Shown one piece after another: positions 51,438-61,299 of a stretch of DNA of 64,000 nucleotides. The stretch spans positions 1 through 64,000 of the forward strand of contig NZ_AUWY01000058.1 of assembly GCF_000447205.1 (NCBI RefSeq), written 5' to 3'. The first letter of the stretch is position 1. Each line of letters starts with the position of its first letter. Below the pieces are notes generated by a model. That model ran no database searches, had not been told where the DNA came from, and was given only the letters and a program-made list of their open reading frames with translations. The position numbers and the translations under genes were made by a program. The DNA comes from Sphingobium ummariense RL-3 (GTDB taxonomy: Bacteria; Pseudomonadota; Alphaproteobacteria; Sphingomonadales; Sphingomonadaceae).

Positions 51438-52474
51438 TCCTGCGCGCGGCGCTCCGCTTCGCTCTTCTCCTTCTGGCGAGTGTTCTACCCATGGCCGCCG
51501 CGCATGCCGATCCCATCCTCATCGCCCATCGCGGCGCCAGTGGGGAGCGCCCCGAACATACGCTCGCCGGCTATGAACGCGCGATCGACCAGGGCGCCGA
51601 CTATATCGAGCCGGATCTGGTACTGACGAAGGACGGCGTGCTCGTCGCCCGGCACGAAAATGAGATCGGCGGCACGACCGACGTCGCCGATCATCCGGAA
51701 TTCGCCGACCGCAAGACCACGAAGACCATCGACGGTGTCGAGATGGCGGGCTGGTTCACCGAGGACTTCACCTTGGCGGAACTGCGCACGCTCCACGCCC
51801 GCGAGCGGCTGCCCGACCTGCGCTCCGCCAACAAGCGCTTCAACGACCTCTACCAGATCCCGACCTTCGAGGAGATATTGAAGCTGGTCCGCGCCAAGGA
51901 GGCGGAGACCGGCCGCCGCATCGGCATCTACCCCGAAACCAAGCATCCCAGCTATTTCGCCGGCATCGGCCTGCCGCACCAGGCGCCGCTGCTTGAGCTG
52001 CTCGGCCGCTACGGCTATGCGACGGAGGCCGACCCGGTCTTCATCCAGTCCTTCGAAGTCGGCAATCTGAAGGCGCTGCGCGCCGCCACCCGGCTCCGCC
52101 TCATCCAGCTGGTCGATGCGCAGGGCGGCCCGGCCGACGAGCCCGGCACCAGCTATGCCGATATGATGACGGTCGAGGGACTGGCCCATATCGCCGAATA
52201 TGCCGACGGCCTTGGTCCCTCGGCCGCGATGGTGCTGGCGCCGGAAGGAGCGACCGGCCTGGTCGGCCGCGCCCATGATGCCGGGCTTCAGGTCCATGTC
52301 TGGACGCTGCGGATGGAGAACGTCTTTCTGCCCGCGGTCTATCAGCGCCCGGACAATGAACAGGGGCGGGGCGATTTCGCCGGCTATGTCCGCGCGATCG
52401 CCGCGACGGGTGTCGACGGCATCTTCAGCGATTTCCCGGGCCAGGCGAGGGCGGCGCTTTCGGCAAGGAATTGA
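51434..52474 (+). CDS. glpQ: Periplasmic glycerophosphodiester phosphodiesterase
   Basis: A 346-residue GlpQ-type enzyme that hydrolyses glycerophosphodiesters to glycerol-3-phosphate and an alcohol. It has a signal peptide (LLLLASVLPMAAAHA), then LIAHRGASGERPEHTLAGY (catalytic HRG), EPDLVLTKDGVLVARHE (catalytic and metal residues) and GIYPETKHP. Ca2+-dependent metal binding is expected. ATG 51434 overlaps the previous stop, giving a RidA-ArsC-GlpQ run. Confidence 0.93.
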   Translation: MILRAALRFALLLLASVLPMAAAHADPILIAHRGASGERPEHTLAGYERAIDQGADYIEPDLVLTKDGVLVARHENEIGGTTDVADHPEFADRKTTKTIDGVEMAGWFTEDFTLAELRTLHARERLPDLRSANKRFNDLYQIPTFEEILKLVRAKEAETGRRIGIYPETKHPSYFAGIGLPHQAPLLELLGRYGYATEADPVFIQSFEVGNLKALRAATRLRLIQLVDAQGGPADEPGTSYADMMTVEGLAHIAEYADGLGPSAAMVLAPEGATGLVGRAHDAGLQVHVWTLRMENVFLPAVYQRPDNEQGRGDFAGYVRAIAATGVDGIFSDFPGQARAALSARN

Positions 52475-52523
52475 GCGCGGCGAGCGGCTTGTCAAATGGA
52501 CGGCGAGGGCGAATAACGGACCT

Positions 52524-52949
52524 ATGCTGTCCCAGAAGACCCGTTACGCCATCCGCGCTCTCCAGCATCTCGCCGACCGTTACCGCCAGGGGCCCGTTCC
52601 CCTGAACGAGATCGCGACGCGGCAGAATATTCCCGCCAAGTTCCTCACCGTCATCCTCTCTGAACTCTCCCGCGAGGGGCTGGTGGCGACCCAGCGCGGG
52701 CGGGACGGGGGCTACTGGCTGGCGCTGGCGCCGGTGGATATCAGCTATGGCGACATCGTCCGCCTGACTCGGGGCTCGCTGGCGCTCACCCCCTGCGCCA
52801 GCCGCTTCGCGCACGAAACCTGCACCAATTGCCTGCCCGAATCGGAATGCCGCCTGCATCGCGTGATGCTGCGCGTGCGCGACGAGACCGCCAAGGTGCT
52901 GGACGGCATCAGCCTGGCGGAACCCTTCGCGACGGGGGATGCTGCCTGA
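52524..52949 (+). CDS. Rrf2-family transcriptional regulator
   Basis: A 141-residue winged-helix regulator of the Rrf2 family (IscR/NsrR/CymR relatives). The N terminus LSQKTRYAIRALQHLA and the recognition region FLTVILSELSREGLVATQRG, GGYWLAL are standard. Four cysteines cluster in LTPCASRFAHETCTNCLPESEC, which may bind a [2Fe-2S] cluster or act as thiol sensor. Its target is not evident. It starts 49 bases after glpQ. Confidence 0.9.
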   Translation: MLSQKTRYAIRALQHLADRYRQGPVPLNEIATRQNIPAKFLTVILSELSREGLVATQRGRDGGYWLALAPVDISYGDIVRLTRGSLALTPCASRFAHETCTNCLPESECRLHRVMLRVRDETAKVLDGISLAEPFATGDAA

Positions 52950-52977
52950 CGGGGGGCTGCGGACGCTAACCCATCGC

Positions 52978-53006
52978 CGTCATCCCAGCTTTCGCTGGGA
53001 TGACGG
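52978..53006. repeat. REP-like palindrome, third copy
   Basis: CCGTCATCCCAGC (52978-52990) and GCTGGGATGACGG (52994-53006) are perfect 13-base arms around TTT; the sequence matches the pair between ffh and rpsP. It lies 28 bases after the Rrf2 gene. Confidence 0.8.
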
Positions 53007-53076
53007 GAAAGGCCGTCAGTCTTCGGCTCTCGCCCAAAGCCTTGCGCCGCCCGGACGCTTTCGCCACATCGGGGGC

Positions 53077-53736
53077 ATGACCAATCCTCCGCTCAAGGCC
53101 GCCCTCATCCCCGTCACGCCGCTCCAGCAGAACTGCACCCTGCTCTGGTGCACGGAAACGATGCGCGGCGCCTTCGTCGATCCGGGCGGCGACCTGCCGC
53201 GCCTGAAGGCCGCGGCGCAGCAGCAGGGCGTCACCATCGAAAAGCTGCTCGTCACGCACGGCCATATCGACCATTGCGGCCAGGCGGGCATCCTTGCCAA
53301 GGAACTGGGCGTGCCGATCGAGGGGCCGCACGAGGCAGACCGCTTCTGGATCGCCAAGCTGGTCGAGGATGGCCGCAAATATGGCATTGACGGTCAGGTG
53401 TTCGAACCAGATCGCTGGCTGAAAGATGGCGACCAGGTGACCGTCGGTCGTCTCGTGCTGGACGTGCTGCACTGCCCCGGCCACACGCCGGGCCACGTCA
53501 TTTTTCACCATGCGCCCAGCAAGCTCGCGATCGTCGGCGACGTTCTGTTCCAGGGATCGATCGGGCGCACCGACTTCCCGCTGGGCAATCATCAGGATCT
53601 GATCGACGCGATCACCGGCAAGCTGTGGCCGCTGGGCGGAGACACCGCCTTCGTGCCCGGCCACGGCCCGATGAGCAACTTTGCCCATGAGCGCCGGACC
53701 AACCCTTTCGTGGCCGACGCCGTGCTGCGCGCCTAG
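53077..53736 (+). CDS. Metallo-beta-lactamase-fold hydrolase (glyoxalase II-like)
   Basis: A 219-residue cytosolic MBL-fold hydrolase of the YcbL / small glyoxalase II-like group. Metal ligands: VTHGHIDHCGQ (HxHxDH), CPGHTPGHV, VGDVLFQGSIGRTDF and FVPGHGPMS. It likely hydrolyses thioesters. ATG 53077 is used, which drops a 46-residue upstream extension that overlaps the REP copy. Confidence 0.9.
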   Translation: MTNPPLKAALIPVTPLQQNCTLLWCTETMRGAFVDPGGDLPRLKAAAQQQGVTIEKLLVTHGHIDHCGQAGILAKELGVPIEGPHEADRFWIAKLVEDGRKYGIDGQVFEPDRWLKDGDQVTVGRLVLDVLHCPGHTPGHVIFHHAPSKLAIVGDVLFQGSIGRTDFPLGNHQDLIDAITGKLWPLGGDTAFVPGHGPMSNFAHERRTNPFVADAVLRA

Positions 53737-54164
53737 CCCATAGCGGCGAGGGCGGGCGGCGCCGGCACGGCCCGCGTGCCCTGATAGGCTGCGTAGAGTG
53801 CGGCGACCGCCAGGCCGGTCATGATGATCCATGTCAGCATTGCGCCGATCGCGCGCAGGGGCGCGGGCTTGTCCGCCTCCATCCCGAAGCCGTGCGCGAT
53901 CCGCGCCGCCGCATAGGCCAGCGCCGCGATCCAGAGCCACAGCGACGCCCCTAGCGCCATCTCGACCAGTCCGAACAGGATCAGGACGATGGGCGTATAT
54001 TCGACGAAATTGGCGTGCGCCCGCATCCGCCGAGCCAGCAGGGCGTCGCCGCCGTCGCCGTGCAGCACCTTGCCGTCGATTCGCTTGGCGGCGCAGCGGA
54101 TCGCGAGCCAGAGGTTGAGAAAGGCGCAGGCGGCGGCGAGCGTCAGCGTGATCGGCAGCAGCAT
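53733..54164 (-). CDS. MAPEG-family membrane protein
   Basis: A 143-residue protein with four membrane helices (LTLAAACAFLNLWLAIRCA; YTPIVLILFGLVEMALGA; LWLWIAALAYAAARIAHGFG; MLTWIIMTGLAVAALYAAY) and the MAPEG motifs RMRAHANFVEYTPI and RIAHGFGM. Relatives have glutathione-linked or eicosanoid activity; the bacterial role is uncertain. It converges with the MBL gene, sharing four bases. Confidence 0.88.
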   Translation of the reverse strand: MLLPITLTLAAACAFLNLWLAIRCAAKRIDGKVLHGDGGDALLARRMRAHANFVEYTPIVLILFGLVEMALGASLWLWIAALAYAAARIAHGFGMEADKPAPLRAIGAMLTWIIMTGLAVAALYAAYQGTRAVPAPPALAAMG

Positions 54165-54373
54165 CGGACAATGTCCCCTTTGGTATCGCGGGCAGCATAG
54201 AGGGCGGGGGCAAGGGGGCAAGGAAGGACTTGCGCGTCCGGCAAAAAGCGCTATAGGCGCAGGGCTTCGCGATCACCCGGGCCGCATGGGTCTGCGGCGC
54301 CTGTGGCGTCGGCATCCCATCTGGAAACCGGCCAGTCGCATAACCAGTTTAGATTACGGAACAAGGTGCCGAC

Positions 54374-54553
54374 ATGGCTGTCCCCAAGAGGAAAACATCC
54401 CCGTCCCGCCGCGGCATGCGCCGCAGCCACGATGCGCTGAAGGTCGAAGCATATCAGGAATGCTCGAACTGCGGCGAACTGAAGCGTCCGCACAATCTGT
54501 GCGACGCCTGCGGCCATTATAACGGCCGCGAGATCGTTGCCGTCGGGGCCTGA
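54374..54553 (+). CDS. rpmF: 50S ribosomal protein L32
   Basis: A 59-residue L32 starting [20 protein letters not shown] with a zinc-binding arrangement CSNCGE...CDACGHY, and GREIV near the end. ATG 54374 is confirmed by the family N terminus. It leads the rpmF-plsX-fabH-ihfA-merR block, conserved in alphaproteobacteria. Confidence 0.97.
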   Translation: MAVPKRKTSPSRRGMRRSHDALKVEAYQECSNCGELKRPHNLCDACGHYNGREIVAVGA

Positions 54554-54585
54554 GCGACTCCTCTCTCCGCAAAGGTGAGCCACTA

Positions 54586-55644
54586 GTGTCCAGCCAGCCG
54601 CGAATCGCAATCGACGCGATGGGCGGGGATGAAGGCGTGCGCGTGATGATGGCGGGGACCGCTCTGGCCCGTCGTCGTCACGAAGGGCTGCGCTTCCTCC
54701 TGTTCGGCGATCAGGCGCAGATCAAGGCGGCGCTGGACCATCACCCCAATTTGCGGGCGGCTTCCGAGATCATTCATTCTGATTCGGTCGTCGAGAGCAC
54801 GGACAAGCCGTCCGCCGCGCTCCGCAAGAAGACCAGCTCGATGAACATGGCCATTGCGGCCGTGAAGGCGGGCGACGCCCGCGCGGCGGTGTCCGCCGGC
54901 AATACCGGCGCGCTGATGGCGACCGCCAAGCTCGCACTGCGCACTATGCCGGGCGTGGATCGACCAGCGCTCGCTGCGCTGTTGCCGACGCTGGGCGACA
55001 ATGACACGATCATGCTGGACCTCGGCGCCAATACCGAGTGCGATGCCCGCAACCTCGTTCAGTTTGCCGTCATGGGCGCGGCCTATGCCCGCATCGCCTT
55101 CGACCTCGACCGGCCGCGCGTGCGGCTGATGAACATCGGCACCGAGGAGATGAAGGGCACGGAGGAGATCCGTGACGCGGCCGCTGTGCTGCGCGCGGCG
55201 GAAAGCCTGCCACTCTCCTTCGAGGGGTTCATCGAAGGCAACAAGATCGGCAGTGGCGAGGCCGACGTCATCGTCTGCGACGGCTTTTCGGGCAATGTTG
55301 CGCTCAAGACCGCGGAGGGCACGGCGAAGTTCGTGACCGACCTCCTGCGCAAGGCCTTCACCAGCTCCATCCGGTCCAAGCTCGGCTTCCTGATCTCCAG
55401 GCCCGCCATGCACCTGCTGCGGCATCATCTCGACCCCAACAACCATAATGGCGCGGTCTTCCTGGGCCTTAACGGCGTGGTGGTGAAGAGCCATGGTGGC
55501 GCCAATGACAAGGGCGTCGCCAATGCGGTGCATGTCGCCGCGCGGCTGGTGGAAGAGGACATCACCCGGCGCATCGCCGCCGACATGGCGGGGATCGAAA
55601 ATCTCGCTGCCGTCGCATCCAAGCTGGAGCTGTCCGCCAAGTGA
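54586..55644 (+). CDS. plsX: Phosphate acyltransferase PlsX
   Basis: A 352-residue peripheral membrane enzyme that makes acyl-phosphate from acyl-ACP for phospholipid synthesis. The N terminus [25 protein letters not shown] and [17 protein letters not shown] are diagnostic. The start is GTG 54586, 32 bases after rpmF; no good ATG is upstream. It overlaps fabH by four bases (GTGA). Confidence 0.96.
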   Translation: MSSQPRIAIDAMGGDEGVRVMMAGTALARRRHEGLRFLLFGDQAQIKAALDHHPNLRAASEIIHSDSVVESTDKPSAALRKKTSSMNMAIAAVKAGDARAAVSAGNTGALMATAKLALRTMPGVDRPALAALLPTLGDNDTIMLDLGANTECDARNLVQFAVMGAAYARIAFDLDRPRVRLMNIGTEEMKGTEEIRDAAAVLRAAESLPLSFEGFIEGNKIGSGEADVIVCDGFSGNVALKTAEGTAKFVTDLLRKAFTSSIRSKLGFLISRPAMHLLRHHLDPNNHNGAVFLGLNGVVVKSHGGANDKGVANAVHVAARLVEEDITRRIAADMAGIENLAAVASKLELSAK

Positions 55645-56609
55645 TCCGTCGTTCGATTCTGCTGGGGACGGGCGCCGCGCTGCCCGCGCGCGTGGTCACC
55701 AATGCCGAACTGGCGGAGACGGTCGACACCAGCGACGAATGGATCGTGGAGCGGACGGGAATCCGCGCCCGCCATATTGCCGCGGAGGACGAAACGACCG
55801 CTTCGCTCGGCACCGCCGCGGCGCGGCAGGCGCTGGAGGCGGCGAACCTCGCGCCGCAGGACATCGACCTCATCATCCTTGCCACCGCCACGCCCGACCA
55901 GACCTTCCCGGCCAGCGCGACGCTGGTCCAGGCGGCGCTGGGCATCGACGACTGCGTCGCCTTCGACGTGGCGGCGGTCTGCTCGGGCTTCCTCTATGCC
56001 GTGACGGTGGCGGACAGCATGATCCGCTCGGGCGCCGCGCGCCACGCGCTGGTCATCGGTTCGGAAACCTTCAGCCGCATCCTAGACTGGGAGGATCGCG
56101 CGACCTGCGTCCTCTTCGGCGACGGCGCCGGTGCGGTCGTGCTGGGCGCGCAGGAGAGCGCGGACGGCGAGCGCGGAATCCTGGCGGCGAAGCTGCATGC
56201 CGACGGGCGCCATAACCAGCTCCTCTATGTCGATGGTGGCCCGTCCACCACCCGGACCGTCGGCAAGCTGCGGATGAAGGGGCAGGAGGTGTTCCGCCAT
56301 GCCGTGGTCAACCTCGCCTCCGTCCTGACCGAGGTGATGACGGCGGCCGGCCTGTCCTCCCAGGACATCGACTGGCTGGTCCCGCACCAGGCCAATGCCC
56401 GCATCCTTGATGCGACCGCGCGCAAGCTGAAGCTATCGCCGGATAAGGTCATCGTGACCGTCGATCGTCATGCCAATACCTCTGCCGCCTCGGTGCCGCT
56501 GGCGCTCGATGTCGCGGTGCGGGACGGCAGGATCAAGCCCGGCGACGTGGTGGTGCTGGAGGCGATGGGCGGCGGCTTCACCTGGGGCGCCTGCGTCCTG
56601 CGCATCTAA
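55641..56609 (+). CDS. fabH: Beta-ketoacyl-ACP synthase III
   Basis: A 322-residue KAS III that condenses acetyl-CoA with malonyl-ACP to start fatty acid elongation. The catalytic triad is in [10 protein letters not shown] (Cys), PHQANARI (His) and [12 protein letters not shown] (Asn), with GDGAGAVVL between. The start is GTG 55641 within the plsX stop overlap. The length is normal. Confidence 0.96.
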   Translation: MIRRSILLGTGAALPARVVTNAELAETVDTSDEWIVERTGIRARHIAAEDETTASLGTAAARQALEAANLAPQDIDLIILATATPDQTFPASATLVQAALGIDDCVAFDVAAVCSGFLYAVTVADSMIRSGAARHALVIGSETFSRILDWEDRATCVLFGDGAGAVVLGAQESADGERGILAAKLHADGRHNQLLYVDGGPSTTRTVGKLRMKGQEVFRHAVVNLASVLTEVMTAAGLSSQDIDWLVPHQANARILDATARKLKLSPDKVIVTVDRHANTSAASVPLALDVAVRDGRIKPGDVVVLEAMGGGFTWGACVLRI

Positions 56610-56716
56610 CGCGCCTGTCCCATGCGAAACCGCCGGAAAGCTTGCCGAATCGGCGCGAATGCATCACATTCTCCGTCGGTTACCGGAAGTGGTGCTCTTG
56701 GGGAGTGGGGGAAGCG

Positions 56717-57013
56717 ATGACCGGCAATGGAACTTTGACTCGGGCGGATCTCGCGGAAAGCGTGAATCGCCATATCGGCCTGTCGCGTGCGGAAGCCGCG
56801 ACCCTGGTCGAATCGATCCTGGAACATATGTCCGCCGCGCTGGAGCGGGGCGAGAATGTGAAGATTTCCAGCTTCGGTACCTTCGTCCTGCGCGACAAGA
56901 CGCAGCGCATGGGACGTAACCCCAAGACCGGGGTGGAGGTGCCGATCGAACCGCGCCGCGTGCTCACCTTCCGCGCCAGCCAGACGATGCGCGACAAGGT
57001 CGCCTCGGTCTGA
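56717..57013 (+). CDS. ihfA: Integration host factor alpha subunit
   Basis: A 98-residue IHF-alpha (HU fold), which binds and bends specific DNA sites. It shows [35 protein letters not shown] and [14 protein letters not shown] with the proline that intercalates DNA. It begins at ATG 56717, 107 bases after fabH, in the plsX-fabH-ihfA order. Confidence 0.95.
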   Translation: MTGNGTLTRADLAESVNRHIGLSRAEAATLVESILEHMSAALERGENVKISSFGTFVLRDKTQRMGRNPKTGVEVPIEPRRVLTFRASQTMRDKVASV

Positions 57014-57095
57014 GCGGCAGAACGGCGCTTTTCCGCCCTATATCCTTGTCTTGCGACAGTTGACCTTTGCCCGGTCATGGGTCCATCATCCGTCG

Positions 57096-57434
57096 ATGGA
57101 CAAGGAAGAGGGTGCGTTTCTCACGATCAGCGAGCTTGCAGGGGAACTCGGCCTTCCCCAGCATATCCTGCGCTATTGGGAAACCCGTTTCCCGCAACTC
57201 CGTCCGCTCCAGCGATCGGGGAACCGCCGCTATTACCGGCCTGCGGACGTGGCGCTGGTTCGCCGCATCAACCAGCTTCTGAATGTCGAGGGCTTCACCG
57301 TGCGCGGCGCGCAGAAGGCGTTGTCGGACGGCCCGGCCGTCTCGGAGAGAAAGGACGCCTCGACCGATCTGCTGTCCCGCCTGCGGTCGGTGCGCTCGAT
57401 GCTCGCCCGCGCCATCGGCGAAGCGGAATCATAG
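57096..57434 (+). CDS. MerR-family transcriptional regulator
   Basis: A 112-residue MerR-type regulator: the helix-turn-helix LTISELAGELGLPQHILRYWETRF and wing RRYYRPADVALVRRINQLL, then a short coiled-coil region. It lacks a metal-binding C-terminal cysteine set. Its position after ihfA is the same as in many alphaproteobacteria; its target is not known. Its stop overlaps the next gene's stop by six bases (convergent). Confidence 0.9.
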   Translation: MDKEEGAFLTISELAGELGLPQHILRYWETRFPQLRPLQRSGNRRYYRPADVALVRRINQLLNVEGFTVRGAQKALSDGPAVSERKDASTDLLSRLRSVRSMLARAIGEAES

Positions 57435-57947
57435 CGTCCAGGCGTAGATCAGGTCGCGGAACGGCACCGCGCCGACCATGAAGGTCATCTCGCCGATCTG
57501 CGCGAAGCCATGCCGGGCATAGAAGCGGCGCGCGCGTTCGTTCTCCGGATAGACGGCCAGAAGCAATCGCTTCGCCTGCCGTGCTTTCGCCTCGGCCGTC
57601 ACCAGCTCCATCAGCCGGTCGCCGTTGCCGCCCCCCTGCCATCCCGGCAACAGGTAGATGCGCTTCAACTCCACATCGTCCCCGTCGGTCGGCACGGGCA
57701 GGTCGGGCGGCGTGATGAGCGCATAGCCGACCGCGGCGCCGAGCGGCGTCTCGCCGATCAGCACCGTCTGTTCGGGATCGGCCAGCGCGGCCCGATAATA
57801 GGCCTCGCCATGGGCGTGCCGGATATGGTCGATCAGCGCATCGCCCGGATGGTCATGCGCGAAGCTGGCCAGGAAGGTCGCCCCGCCCAGAACAGAGAGC
57901 GCGGGGGCATCCTCCGGCACGGCGCGGCGCCATGCGATCGGCGTCAT
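57429..57947 (-). CDS. GNAT-family N-acetyltransferase
   Basis: A 172-residue acetyltransferase with the GNAT core: VELKRIYLLPGWQGGGNGDRLM (acetyl-CoA loop, QGGGNG), LLLAVYPENERARRFYARHGF and an N-terminal RRAVPEDAPALSVL. The start follows the sixA stop directly. Substrate unknown. Confidence 0.88.
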   Translation of the reverse strand: MTPIAWRRAVPEDAPALSVLGGATFLASFAHDHPGDALIDHIRHAHGEAYYRAALADPEQTVLIGETPLGAAVGYALITPPDLPVPTDGDDVELKRIYLLPGWQGGGNGDRLMELVTAEAKARQAKRLLLAVYPENERARRFYARHGFAQIGEMTFMVGAVPFRDLIYAWTL

Positions 57948-58487
57948 TCAGCGCGTGCCCGGCCCGAGCGCCGCGTCCAGGTCGCGCGGCCGCACGAAGG
58001 TCTCCAGCGTCCCAATCCCTTCCTCCACATCCGCCCAATGGGCAACGGACAGGTCCAGCACGGCGATGCTGGCGGTGGGGAACTTGACCTCCACATCCTC
58101 GCGCAGCGGGTTGGGGCCGTCGGGCACCAGCGCCAGCACCAGCTCTTCCAGCCCCGGATTATGCCCCGCCATCAGGACCGCGTCCGCCTGATCCGGCAGG
58201 TCGCGTATCACGTCCAGCAGGGTCGGGACGGAGGCGAGATAAATGCGCCGGTCCCAATGCGGCTCCAGCGGCGCGCCATAGCCCTCGAGGAAGGTCTCCA
58301 GCGTCTGCACCACGCGCACGGCCGGGGAAGCGACCAGCCGGTCGAACTGCATCCCCTGCTTCCGGGCGAATTGTCCCATCAGGCGCGCGGCCTTTTCCCC
58401 CCGGCGGTTGAGTGGCCGGTCAAAGTCGCGCGCAACCGGATCATCCCAGTCGGACTTCGCATGGCGCAACAGGGTCAGTCGCTTCAT
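57948..58487 (-). CDS. SixA-type histidine phosphatase
   Basis: A 179-residue phosphohistidine phosphatase of the SixA/histidine phosphatase group, with the catalytic LTLLRHAKSDW (RHG-like RHAK), MAGHNPGLEELVLAL and ASPAVRVVQT. In other bacteria SixA acts on PTS proteins or histidine phosphotransfer proteins; here the regulatory PTS is 40 kb away. It overlaps the helicase stop by four bases. Confidence 0.88.
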   Translation of the reverse strand: MKRLTLLRHAKSDWDDPVARDFDRPLNRRGEKAARLMGQFARKQGMQFDRLVASPAVRVVQTLETFLEGYGAPLEPHWDRRIYLASVPTLLDVIRDLPDQADAVLMAGHNPGLEELVLALVPDGPNPLREDVEVKFPTASIAVLDLSVAHWADVEEGIGTLETFVRPRDLDAALGPGTR

Positions 58488-61237
58488 TCCCGCTCCAGGT
58501 CCGCATTGCCGGATTCGCTTCCCTGATGCCCTAACGGCAGGACGCCGCCAAGGCTATCGCGATGTGCCTGCGCGCTGACGGTGATGATAGCCTCGTCCAG
58601 GGTCAGACGGCGGATGGGCGTGCCGGGCGGGAAAGCGCTCAGCAGCCGGCTTGGCATCGCAGCGGACAGGATGACGAAGCAGCCCCGGTCCTCCGTGCGG
58701 CGGATCAGTCTGCCGAACGCCTGCGCCAGCCGCGCCCGGATCAGCCGGTCATCATAGGCGTTGCCGCCGCCCGCCAGCTTGCGCGCCGCGTGCAGCACGG
58801 TGGGCTTGGACCAGGGCACGCCCTCCATCACCACCAGGCGCAGCGAATGGCCGGGCACGTCGACCCCGTCACGCAAGGCGTCCGTCCCCAGCAGCGAGGA
58901 TCGCGGATCGTCGCGGAAGATATCGACCAGCGTGCCGGTGTCGATCGGGTCGACATGCTGGGCATAGAGCGGCAGGCCCGACCGGGCGAGCCGGTCGGCG
59001 ATTCGGGCATGGACGGCGCGCAGCCGCCTGATCGCGGTGAACAGGCCCAGCGTGCCTCCGCCCGCCGCCTCGATCAGCCGGGCATAGGCCCCCGACAGGG
59101 CGGCGATGTCGCCGCGCTTGATGTCGGTGACGATCAGCACCTCGGCCCGGCCGGGATAGTCGAAGGGGCTCGCCGCCTCGAAGCGTTCCGCGCCGCGCGG
59201 CAGGTGAACGGCGCCGCTGCGCTTCTCGGCATTGTCCCACTCGCCGCCGCCGCGCAGGGTGGCCGACGTTACCAGCACGCCCTGCGCCGGCGCCAGGACC
59301 GTCTGCGCCAGCGGCCGGGTCGGGTCGAGCCAGTGGCGATGGATGCCGATGTCGAACTCACGTCCCTCGATCCGGTCGACCGCCAGCCAGTCGACGAAGT
59401 CGGGATCGGCCGGTCCCCCGATCCGGGCCAGCAGGCCGAGCCAGGCAGACAGCAGGTCGCGCCGCCAGCTGAGCGAGACCACCGCGCCTTCGATCCGCGC
59501 GCGCGCCGCGCCATCCAGCCAGTCCGGCGCGTCCTCGATCACCGCTTCCAGCCGCCCCGAGAGGCGGGACAGCGGCCGCAACAGCGCATCGAGCGCCAGC
59601 GCTGCTTCCTGTGCGGCCTCCACCAGCGTCCCATCCGGCTCGGCCAGCTCGGTCTCCAGCCCATAACCCGCATCCGCCTCGCCAGTATCAGCGGCGCGCG
59701 CATAGACGGTGCCGCGCACGGCGGCGAGCAACTCCTCCAGCGGCCCGAAGGGCTCGCCCGCAACGATCCGCTTCAGCCATTCGTCGGCCGGCAGCGCTCG
59801 CGCCGCTTCCGACGCGGCGCGGATCGCATTGCCGCCTTCCTCGTCATAGCTGGCAAGGTCGGACAGGCGCGCCGCGAGCCCGCGTCGCCGCCCGCGCGAT
59901 CCCCCCTCGGGCCCGATGATCCAGCGGCGCAGCTCGATCGCCTCCTGCCCCGACAATGCGACGGAGAAAGTGGAATCGGCGGCGTCGAACAGGTGGTGTC
60001 CCTCGTCGAACACGATCCGCTGCGGCCGCTGCCCCGTTTCCCGCCCGCGCGCGGCGTTGATCATCACCAGCGCATGGTTGGCGATCACGATGTCGGCATC
60101 GGCCGAGGCGCGCGCCGCCCGCTCGATGAAGCATTTGCGATAATGCGGGCAGCCCGCATAGATGCACTCGCCGCGCCGGTCGGTCAGCGCGGTGGACCCG
60201 TTGCGCCGGAACAGAGTCGGCAGCCAGCCGGGCAGGTCGCCGCCCACCATGTCGCCATCCTTGGAATAGGCGGCCCAGCGCGCCACCAGCTGCGCCAGGA
60301 TCGCCGCGCGGCCGGAAAAGCCGCCCTGTAGCGCATCCTCCAGATTGAGCAGGCAGAGGTAATTCTCCCGCCCCTTGCGCACCACGACGCGCTTTGCCGC
60401 CGTCGCTGGATCGGGGAAGAGGCGCAGGCTTTCGCGGTCCAACTGCCGTTGCAGCGCCTTGGTATAGGTGGAGATCCAAACCGTCCCCTGCGCCTGGGCC
60501 GCCCAGAGCGAGGCCGGCGCAAGATAGCCCAGCGTCTTGCCGATGCCGGTGCCCGCCTCGGCCAGCAGCATGTTGGGCTGGTCGCGATGGCGGCGCGGCC
60601 GGAACACGTCGATCGCGGCGGCGGCATAGGCGCGCTGTCCCGGTCGCGTCTCCGCGGTCGTGCCGGTCAGCCGGTCGAGCTGGGCAAGGACCGCATCGCC
60701 CTCCATCGCGATGGTGCGCGGCGCGGGGCGCGGGGCCGCCTCGTCCCATTCCGGCAGGCGGGAAAACAGCCATCGCTCTGCCTCGCGCGGCTTGGCGATG
60801 CGGGGCGCGACCAGCGGCGCCCAGGGCCAGCGCAGCCGGTGGAGCGATTGCGCGGCGGTCCAGCCGCCCTCGCGCTCCGCCCAGTCGGCCGCGCCCAGCC
60901 GGTCCAGCAAGACTGCCGTCGCCTGTTGAAGCAGCGCGGGAATGTCGGCCTCGTCGATCGGCGGCGCCAGGTCCAGCGCCTGCGCCAGCCCCTTGGCCGT
61001 CGGCACCAGAAAGCGGGCCGGATGCACGAAGGCCCATAATTCCAGCAGGTCGAGCCCATTCAGCTCCGGATAGCCGAGCCGCTGCCCGGCCAGCGGGGCG
61101 TTGAGCAGCAGCACGGGCGTTTCCGCAGCGCGCGCGATCGCCTGTCCCTTCGCCAAAGCGCGGGTCTGCCCGTCGTCGCGCAACCACAGGCCGCCATAGC
61201 TGGCGTGAAGCGCGGGCAGGTCGGCGGGATCGATCAC
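58484..61237 (-). CDS. DinG-family ATP-dependent DNA helicase
   Basis: A 917-residue superfamily 2 helicase related to DinG and XPD. P-loop AEAGTGIGKT (226-235) is followed by four Fe-S cluster-type cysteines C295, C358, C363 and C369, then DEGH (411-414) and the C-terminal motifs GTDALRDGVDVPG and QAFGRLIRRTEDRGCFV. The 5'-3' helicase probably resolves R-loops or damaged forks. The N-terminal 180 residues are an extra domain not usual in E. coli DinG. It is upstream of sixA in an apparent helicase-sixA-GNAT operon. Confidence 0.92.
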   Translation of the reverse strand: MIDPADLPALHASYGGLWLRDDGQTRALAKGQAIARAAETPVLLLNAPLAGQRLGYPELNGLDLLELWAFVHPARFLVPTAKGLAQALDLAPPIDEADIPALLQQATAVLLDRLGAADWAEREGGWTAAQSLHRLRWPWAPLVAPRIAKPREAERWLFSRLPEWDEAAPRPAPRTIAMEGDAVLAQLDRLTGTTAETRPGQRAYAAAAIDVFRPRRHRDQPNMLLAEAGTGIGKTLGYLAPASLWAAQAQGTVWISTYTKALQRQLDRESLRLFPDPATAAKRVVVRKGRENYLCLLNLEDALQGGFSGRAAILAQLVARWAAYSKDGDMVGGDLPGWLPTLFRRNGSTALTDRRGECIYAGCPHYRKCFIERAARASADADIVIANHALVMINAARGRETGQRPQRIVFDEGHHLFDAADSTFSVALSGQEAIELRRWIIGPEGGSRGRRRGLAARLSDLASYDEEGGNAIRAASEAARALPADEWLKRIVAGEPFGPLEELLAAVRGTVYARAADTGEADAGYGLETELAEPDGTLVEAAQEAALALDALLRPLSRLSGRLEAVIEDAPDWLDGAARARIEGAVVSLSWRRDLLSAWLGLLARIGGPADPDFVDWLAVDRIEGREFDIGIHRHWLDPTRPLAQTVLAPAQGVLVTSATLRGGGEWDNAEKRSGAVHLPRGAERFEAASPFDYPGRAEVLIVTDIKRGDIAALSGAYARLIEAAGGGTLGLFTAIRRLRAVHARIADRLARSGLPLYAQHVDPIDTGTLVDIFRDDPRSSLLGTDALRDGVDVPGHSLRLVVMEGVPWSKPTVLHAARKLAGGGNAYDDRLIRARLAQAFGRLIRRTEDRGCFVILSAAMPSRLLSAFPPGTPIRRLTLDEAIITVSAQAHRDSLGGVLPLGHQGSESGNADLERE

Positions 61238-61299
61238 CGCTCCGACTTAGGCGAGCCGGAACAAAAGGAAAACTTAAAATCCCCGCCAGGCGCGAAGTT

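Noticed and set aside
58562..60331. Plus-strand open frame of 589 codons
   Set aside because: It is antisense to the DinG-type helicase.
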